From positions 1 through 10,189 of the forward strand of contig CAJXHQ010000068.1 in assembly GCA_913054485.1 (NCBI GenBank): a DNA stretch of 10,189 bases. The letters are read 5' to 3'. The position numbers and the translations under genes were made by a program. How positions within the stretch are numbered: the first letter of the stretch is position 1; every line of letters starts with the position of its first letter. Below, piece after piece: positions 6,289 to 10,189 of the stretch. The notes beneath the pieces were generated by a model. The model was given only the letters and a program-made list of their open reading frames with translations, did not search any database and was not told the origin of the DNA. The stretch is from an uncultured Paracoccaceae bacterium. Lineage in GTDB: Bacteria > Pseudomonadota > Alphaproteobacteria > Rhodobacterales > Rhodobacteraceae.

Positions 6289-7266
6289 TTAGTTCAGGAT
6301 GCCAGCTTCTTTGTAGTAGCGGGCTGCGCCGGGGTGCAGCTCGGCCAGGCCGCGCTTGGAGGCGGCGAACTCAGCGCTCAGCGACTTTGCCCAGGGCGCG
6401 TCCGAGGTCACCTGATCCAGGTTTTCCCAGAAGGCTTTGGTCACCTGATAGACAGTTTCCTCGTCCAGATCGGCGCGCACGGCGACGCCCACGGCAGTGT
6501 CAAAAGAGGTCACCGGACCTTCGTTCTTCTGACCGTTGTACAGACCCGCAGGGATCTCTGCGCGGTAGCGCCATTTGCCCAGCCATTTGTCCACCTCTTC
6601 GCCTTCGGCGCTTTCCGGGCCGATGAAGCGCAGCTCTTCGGTTTCGGTGAACTGGATGAACTGGCCGCAGGGATCCATGCAGCCGTTGACATAGACGTCG
6701 ATCTTGCCGTCCAGGAAGGCCTGATATCCGGTCTGCCAGTTGGCCTTGATGGCCTCATAGTCTTCGCCCGGAACCATGCCGGTGGTGCTTTCGATCCAGC
6801 CTTTGGCAGCATTGTAAGCACCGCCGCCCTGCGGGCCGAGGAAGATCGAGGCACCCTCAACATCGTCCAGAACTTCAATGTCGCTGTCGGCGCGGACCGC
6901 AAAGTGGTAGCCGCCATAGGGGAACCACATCAGAAGCCGCACGTTCTTGGCCAGCTCGGGCGCTTCCGGCTCGTTCTTGTACATTGCCTTGCCGCCAACC
7001 ATCAGGTTGTAGATCACCGGGCTGGTCATCGCAAAGTCGAGGTTGCCGCGGGCCACTTCGACCTGATGCAGGGTGGCCGCGCCGCCGCCCGACACTTCGA
7101 TGGAGATCCCGTCGACATTGTCGGTGACCACATTGGCGAGCGTCGCCATGGTGATCGCCTGGCCGAGGCTCGGCGCGATGGTTGCCATTTTCAGCGTTGT
7201 GTCTTCCGCCATGGCCGGGGCGGCCAGCGTCAGCGCCGCGGCGGCGGCGGTGATCAGGTTACGCAT
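6289..7266 (-). CDS. TAXI-family TRAP transporter solute-binding protein
   Basis: Periplasmic receptor that captures a substrate, usually an organic anion, and hands it to the TRAP membrane subunit encoded just upstream. 325 residues, normal for the family. A Sec signal peptide is clear: MRNL, a hydrophobic run of A/L residues, then APAMA with cleavage likely after Ala20. The mature N-terminus LKMATIAPSLGQ and the SGGGAATLHQVEVARGNLDFA segment (59-79) are typical TAXI sequence, as is GPQGGGAYNAAKGWIE (144-159). LDGKIDVYVNG (185-195) corresponds to the segment where members read DGxxDAFF. An odd feature is the pair Cys196 and Cys200 (CMDPC) directly after it. The ATG at 7266 has GGAGG 8 bases upstream. 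The gene lies 43 bases after the TRAP permease and 115 bases before the ALDH start, with a hairpin in that gap. Confidence 0.92.
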   Translation of the reverse strand: MRNLITAAAAALTLAAPAMAEDTTLKMATIAPSLGQAITMATLANVVTDNVDGISIEVSGGGAATLHQVEVARGNLDFAMTSPVIYNLMVGGKAMYKNEPEAPELAKNVRLLMWFPYGGYHFAVRADSDIEVLDDVEGASIFLGPQGGGAYNAAKGWIESTTGMVPGEDYEAIKANWQTGYQAFLDGKIDVYVNGCMDPCGQFIQFTETEELRFIGPESAEGEEVDKWLGKWRYRAEIPAGLYNGQKNEGPVTSFDTAVGVAVRADLDEETVYQVTKAFWENLDQVTSDAPWAKSLSAEFAASKRGLAELHPGAARYYKEAGILN

Positions 7267-7309
7267 GTTGGTTTCCTCCCTGGATTAATGCGTTCTTGTC
7301 GTGTGTGTT

Positions 7310-9394
7310 TCAGACCTTGGCCGCGTCGACCGGCGAGGGCTCCCCGCCCAGATACCGGTGGCCCACGATCAGGGCGATGGATGCGGCCAGCGCCGGCAGG
7401 GCGATGGTCATGTCAGGCAGCAGAATCAGGATCCCAGCGGCAACCCGTGCCAGCCGTTCCCACAGGTGCAGGCGGTTTTTCTCGTAGCCCGCCATGGCCG
7501 AGGTGAGCAGCCACATGGCGATGGTGAAGGCCAGCACGATCCAGCCGAGGTCGCCCCAGCCGACGGTGGCGAGATCAATCATCGCCTTGGACTTCGGCAG
7601 CTCGCCTCCGAACCAGCCGAACAGGCTCTGCAGCTGGTAGAGCACCGCCGGGTGGTAGACGAAGACGAAGGGGATCATGAAGCCGGCCAGCGACAGCCGC
7701 GCTGCCTGGAACCCCGTTTTCACCGGATCTGCCCCGGCAATCGGCGCTGCGGCAAAGGCGGCCAGCGCCACCGGCGGCGTCACGGTTGAAATCACCGCGA
7801 AGAAGACCACAAACAGATGCAGGGTCAGCGGCGCGATGCCCACGGCATCGATACCGGAACTCAGCGCGATCACGATGATAAAGTAGGTCGCCCCAGGCGG
7901 CAGCCCCATGCCCAGCACGATGGCGCCAAGCGCCACCACGATCAGCGTTGTGAACAGCGGCCCCGAAGCGAGCTGCGACAGCAGAAGGGCAAGGCGGCCC
8001 GAGAAGCCGGAAACTTGGATCAGCCCGACAATCAGGCCGATGGCCGTCACGATCACGACGATCGAGGCAGACATGCGGCCTGCGTCCACAAATGCGGTAT
8101 AAAGCTTTCTGCGCGAGCGGAATTCCGGAAACAGCACCAGCGAGGCTCCCAGCGCGGTGATGAAACCATAGAAACCTGCCTTCGGCACCGAGGGCTGCAC
8201 AAACAGCATGTAGCTCAGCACGCCCAAGGGCAGGATGAAGACCAGGCATTGCACCAGCTCCCTTCGGGTCAGCCGGCGGCGGCTTTCGGGCGGCAGCGGG
8301 CCGACACCCTGGCGTCGGGCCTCGAAATAGACGGTCAGGAAGGTGCCCATGTAGAAGAACAAGGCCGGCACGATCGCGGCGATCACGATGTAGCGGTACT
8401 CCAGCCCGATCTGACCCGCGACAAAGAAGGCCACGACGCCCATTACCGGCGGCATCACCTGCCCGCCGGTGGAGGCGGCGGCCTCGACAGCGGCGGAGAA
8501 GGCGGGTTTGAATCCGGATTTCTTGATCACCGGGATGGTCATCACTCCAGTGGAGACCACGTTGGAGATCGCAGCCCCCGAAAGCGTGCCGAACAGCGCC
8601 GAGGAGGCCACGGCTGCATGCGCCGCGCCGCCGGTGAAGCGGCCGGTCGCCAGATTGGCGATTTTCATCAGCAAATCACCCGCACCCGATGCCATGAGGA
8701 CAGCGCCGAAGACGATGAAGATCAGCACGTTGCCGGACACCACCTGCAGGGGCTGGCCGAACATGCCGCCGGTCTGCGCCCAGAAGTTCAGCACCATGGA
8801 GCGCATGGACTGCGAGAATGTGCTCTCCGAGCCTGCCAGGATGCCGGTCCAGTCGGGCAGCAGGCCGCGCACGAAGAAATAGACCACCCAGAACAGGCAG
8901 AAGCCGACGATGAATGTGCCGAACTGGCGCCATGTCAGGTAGAGTGTCAGCGCAACGGCCAAGGGGAAGATGAGGAAGTCGACGGTCTGCGCCGAGGGCA
9001 GTGCCCCGCCGTCCACCGCAAAAAGCTTGCCGATCCAAGTCAGCAGCACCGCCGCCGACAGGCCCGCAAGGCCCCAGTTCAGGGTGCGGCTGCGAAAGGA
9101 GGCTGAAAGATAAGAGATCATGAAGGCAAACAGGATCGGCAGGCCCAGGATCAGGCCGGTCGGCAGCAGGAAGGCGCGTTCAAAGCTCTTGAAACCGGCC
9201 CCCAGCCAGTGCTCACGGAACAGCAGGCGTTTCTCCTTGCGCGACATTTCCTCGAAGCCGGATGTGGTGCTTTCGATCAGCCAGCGGACGAACTCTGTCA
9301 TCGGCCCGGAGGCCGCGTAGATGAGAATGACAAAGACAAAGGCAAAGGCAATGACGCTGCCTGTGCGGTATTCTGCCGTCAGTTTGTGGTTCAT
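7310..9394 (-). CDS. TRAP transporter fused membrane subunit (DctQM, 4TM/12TM type)
   Basis: Inner-membrane subunit of a sodium- or proton-driven TRAP importer, with small (Q) and large (M) subunits fused as is usual for TAXI systems. 694 residues from ATG 9394. The Q-like part (about residues 1-180) has hydrophobic segments near 13-29, 76-97, 108-125, 139-155 and 160-176. The M-like part follows, with many membrane spans and the family motifs EAAASTGGQVMPP (304-316), GMGLPPGATY (495-504) and TPPVALAAFAAAPIAGADP (539-557). The frame continues upstream of 9394 to 9559, but that stretch is the sulfatase gene read in another frame. ATG 9394 is supported by a G-rich GGGGGAGAAGGG leader and by the ATGA overlap with the sulfatase stop codon, which implies translational coupling. 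The C-terminus has a further two or three predicted spans after 610. Confidence 0.95.
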   Translation of the reverse strand: MNHKLTAEYRTGSVIAFAFVFVILIYAASGPMTEFVRWLIESTTSGFEEMSRKEKRLLFREHWLGAGFKSFERAFLLPTGLILGLPILFAFMISYLSASFRSRTLNWGLAGLSAAVLLTWIGKLFAVDGGALPSAQTVDFLIFPLAVALTLYLTWRQFGTFIVGFCLFWVVYFFVRGLLPDWTGILAGSESTFSQSMRSMVLNFWAQTGGMFGQPLQVVSGNVLIFIVFGAVLMASGAGDLLMKIANLATGRFTGGAAHAAVASSALFGTLSGAAISNVVSTGVMTIPVIKKSGFKPAFSAAVEAAASTGGQVMPPVMGVVAFFVAGQIGLEYRYIVIAAIVPALFFYMGTFLTVYFEARRQGVGPLPPESRRRLTRRELVQCLVFILPLGVLSYMLFVQPSVPKAGFYGFITALGASLVLFPEFRSRRKLYTAFVDAGRMSASIVVIVTAIGLIVGLIQVSGFSGRLALLLSQLASGPLFTTLIVVALGAIVLGMGLPPGATYFIIVIALSSGIDAVGIAPLTLHLFVVFFAVISTVTPPVALAAFAAAPIAGADPVKTGFQAARLSLAGFMIPFVFVYHPAVLYQLQSLFGWFGGELPKSKAMIDLATVGWGDLGWIVLAFTIAMWLLTSAMAGYEKNRLHLWERLARVAAGILILLPDMTIALPALAASIALIVGHRYLGGEPSPVDAAKV

Positions 9395-10189
9395 CCCTTC
9401 TCCCCCTGCTGCTTGCGCAAGCGATTGGCCTCCCAAAGGTATGTGTTGCGCGCGGTTGCGTTGATCTCGGCTTCGGCCAGCTCCTCCATGGCCGCTGCCT
9501 TCAGCAGCTGCGCAGGTTCGCCGAGCGCGATCAGATGGTCGCAGAGCTCCAGCCGCCATTGCAGATCATCGGTTCCGCGGGCGGTCTTCATCAGCGCGCC
9601 GGCACCGCCGGCCAGTTCTGCCATATGCGCCGCGCGCTTGGCCGAGGTCAGGCTGCCCAGGTTGGTCGGGTTGCCATCATACCACCCTAGCGTGCCATCT
9701 GCGAAGGCGCGGGCCGACCAGCCGATCTTGCCATAGAATTCGCCCAGCCAGGGCAGATCCGCCAGTTCCGGCGGCAGGGTGATGGTGGCGGCAATGTCAT
9801 CCATCGACTTGCCCGCGTCCATCATGGCGGCGGTTTCGCGCATCACATGCAGGATCGCTGCGCGGGTGGTGGACAGGACCTGCTCCACCTTGGCCGCGCC
9901 CTTTACTGGCAGCGTGTGGCCGGGGCAAAGGATTTCCGGTCCGATCTCCGCCAGCTGCTTGAGGCTGGCGGCCCAGCCGGCAAAATCCCGGTAAGGCGTG
10001 CCACGGATCGCATAGAGGTTGGGGAAGGAGTGATACCAGTTATCGCCCGAGATCAGCACGCGCTGCGCGGGCAGCCAGACCACCATGTGATCCGGGGTTT
10101 CACCGGGGGCCATGATCAACTCGGCCGCGACGCCGTCCAGGTCGATGCTGCGGGTCTGTTCGATCAGCTCGGTCGGGGGGATATGGCCT
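9391..10189 (-). CDS. Alkyl-sulfatase-like metallo-beta-lactamase-fold hydrolase, C-terminal part
   Basis: The frame is open to the right edge; about 265 codons are visible and the N-terminus lies outside. The TTG at 10119 is internal, since the codons before it (DLDGVAAEL) continue the fold. It resembles SdsA1/BDS1-type alkyl sulfatases, zinc enzymes that hydrolyse sulfate esters to alcohol and sulfate. Signatures are APGETPDHMVVWLP; ISGDNWYHSFPNLYAIRGTPYRD, with a metal-bridging type Asp (codon 10042-10044); and CPGHTLPVKG, with a metal-ligand His (codon 9916-9918). After these come the helical alkyl-sulfatase dimerisation region with LPWLGEFYGKIGWSARA and the hallmark GWYDGNPTNL. The HxHxDH motif and any signal peptide are not visible, so cellular location is unknown. 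It is the first operon gene seen here and overlaps the TRAP permease gene by 4 bases. Alternative: a related MBL-fold hydrolase with another ester substrate. Confidence 0.85.
   Translation of the reverse strand, partial: GHIPPTELIEQTRSIDLDGVAAELIMAPGETPDHMVVWLPAQRVLISGDNWYHSFPNLYAIRGTPYRDFAGWAASLKQLAEIGPEILCPGHTLPVKGAAKVEQVLSTTRAAILHVMRETAAMMDAGKSMDDIAATITLPPELADLPWLGEFYGKIGWSARAFADGTLGWYDGNPTNLGSLTSAKRAAHMAELAGGAGALMKTARGTDDLQWRLELCDHLIALGEPAQLLKAAAMEELAEAEINATARNTYLWEANRLRKQQGEKG

Noticed and set aside
6334..7506. 390-codon + strand open frame opposite the TAXI binding-protein gene
   Set aside because: Antisense shadow: it crosses the real junction between two genes and has no recognisable motif.
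7817..9106. 429-codon + strand open frame opposite the TRAP permease gene
   Set aside because: The product is a run of charged, His- and Gln-rich sequence without domains, typical of an antisense frame of a membrane protein gene.
9395..9559. N-terminal extension of the TRAP permease frame
   Set aside because: The added 55 residues are Arg/Ala/Gly-rich and derive from the sulfatase gene in another frame. ATG 9394 has a ribosome binding site and an ATGA overlap.
1..10189. Search for tRNA or rRNA genes, CRISPR arrays, insertion sequences and attachment sites
   Set aside because: I saw no tRNA-like cloverleaf, no regularly spaced repeats, no transposase or integrase fragments and no flanking direct repeats by eye. 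Short repeats could be missed without computation.

Overview
The window is GC-rich, with strong GC bias at third codon positions. Its gene content (AcnB-type aconitase, TAXI-type TRAP transporter, MttB-family relic, IclR regulator) fits an alphaproteobacterium of the marine Rhodobacteraceae (Roseobacter group). That placement is inferred from gene families and codon bias; there is no rRNA or tRNA here to confirm it.

Left edge (1-1875): the C-terminal 605 codons of aconitase B on the + strand, closed by a clear intrinsic terminator. Next comes a decayed zone (about 1880-2972) without an intact gene. It holds a + strand frame that still reads like a pseudoazurin/cupredoxin but has two in-frame stops. 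It also holds a - strand remnant of a trimethylamine-methyltransferase-like (MttB family) gene, cut by an in-frame TAA. Divergent from that relic is an intact IclR-family regulator (3089-3934, +).

Right part (3909-10189, - strand, read right to left): a tightly packed five-gene operon running off the right edge. Its order is alkyl-sulfatase-like metallo-beta-lactamase-fold hydrolase (C-terminal part), fused TRAP membrane subunit (DctQM type), TAXI-family periplasmic binding protein, NAD(P)-dependent aldehyde dehydrogenase, and a short-chain dehydrogenase resembling coniferyl-alcohol dehydrogenase. The sulfatase and TRAP genes overlap by 4 bp (ATGA). The binding-protein and aldehyde dehydrogenase genes are separated by a perfect 11-bp hairpin. 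The aldehyde dehydrogenase stop codon sits against the short-chain dehydrogenase ribosome binding site. The operon meets the iclR-like gene tail to tail, with the two coding regions overlapping by 26 bp.

Working model (inference): the TAXI-TRAP system imports an organic anion, the sulfatase-like enzyme frees an alcohol from a sulfate ester, and the two dehydrogenases oxidise it to aldehyde and then acid. Products would enter central metabolism. The IclR protein may control this operon, or may be an orphan regulator of the decayed mttB-like gene. The combination of a sulfatase-fold enzyme with a dedicated TAXI transporter and an alcohol-to-acid oxidation pair is the most interesting item in the window.
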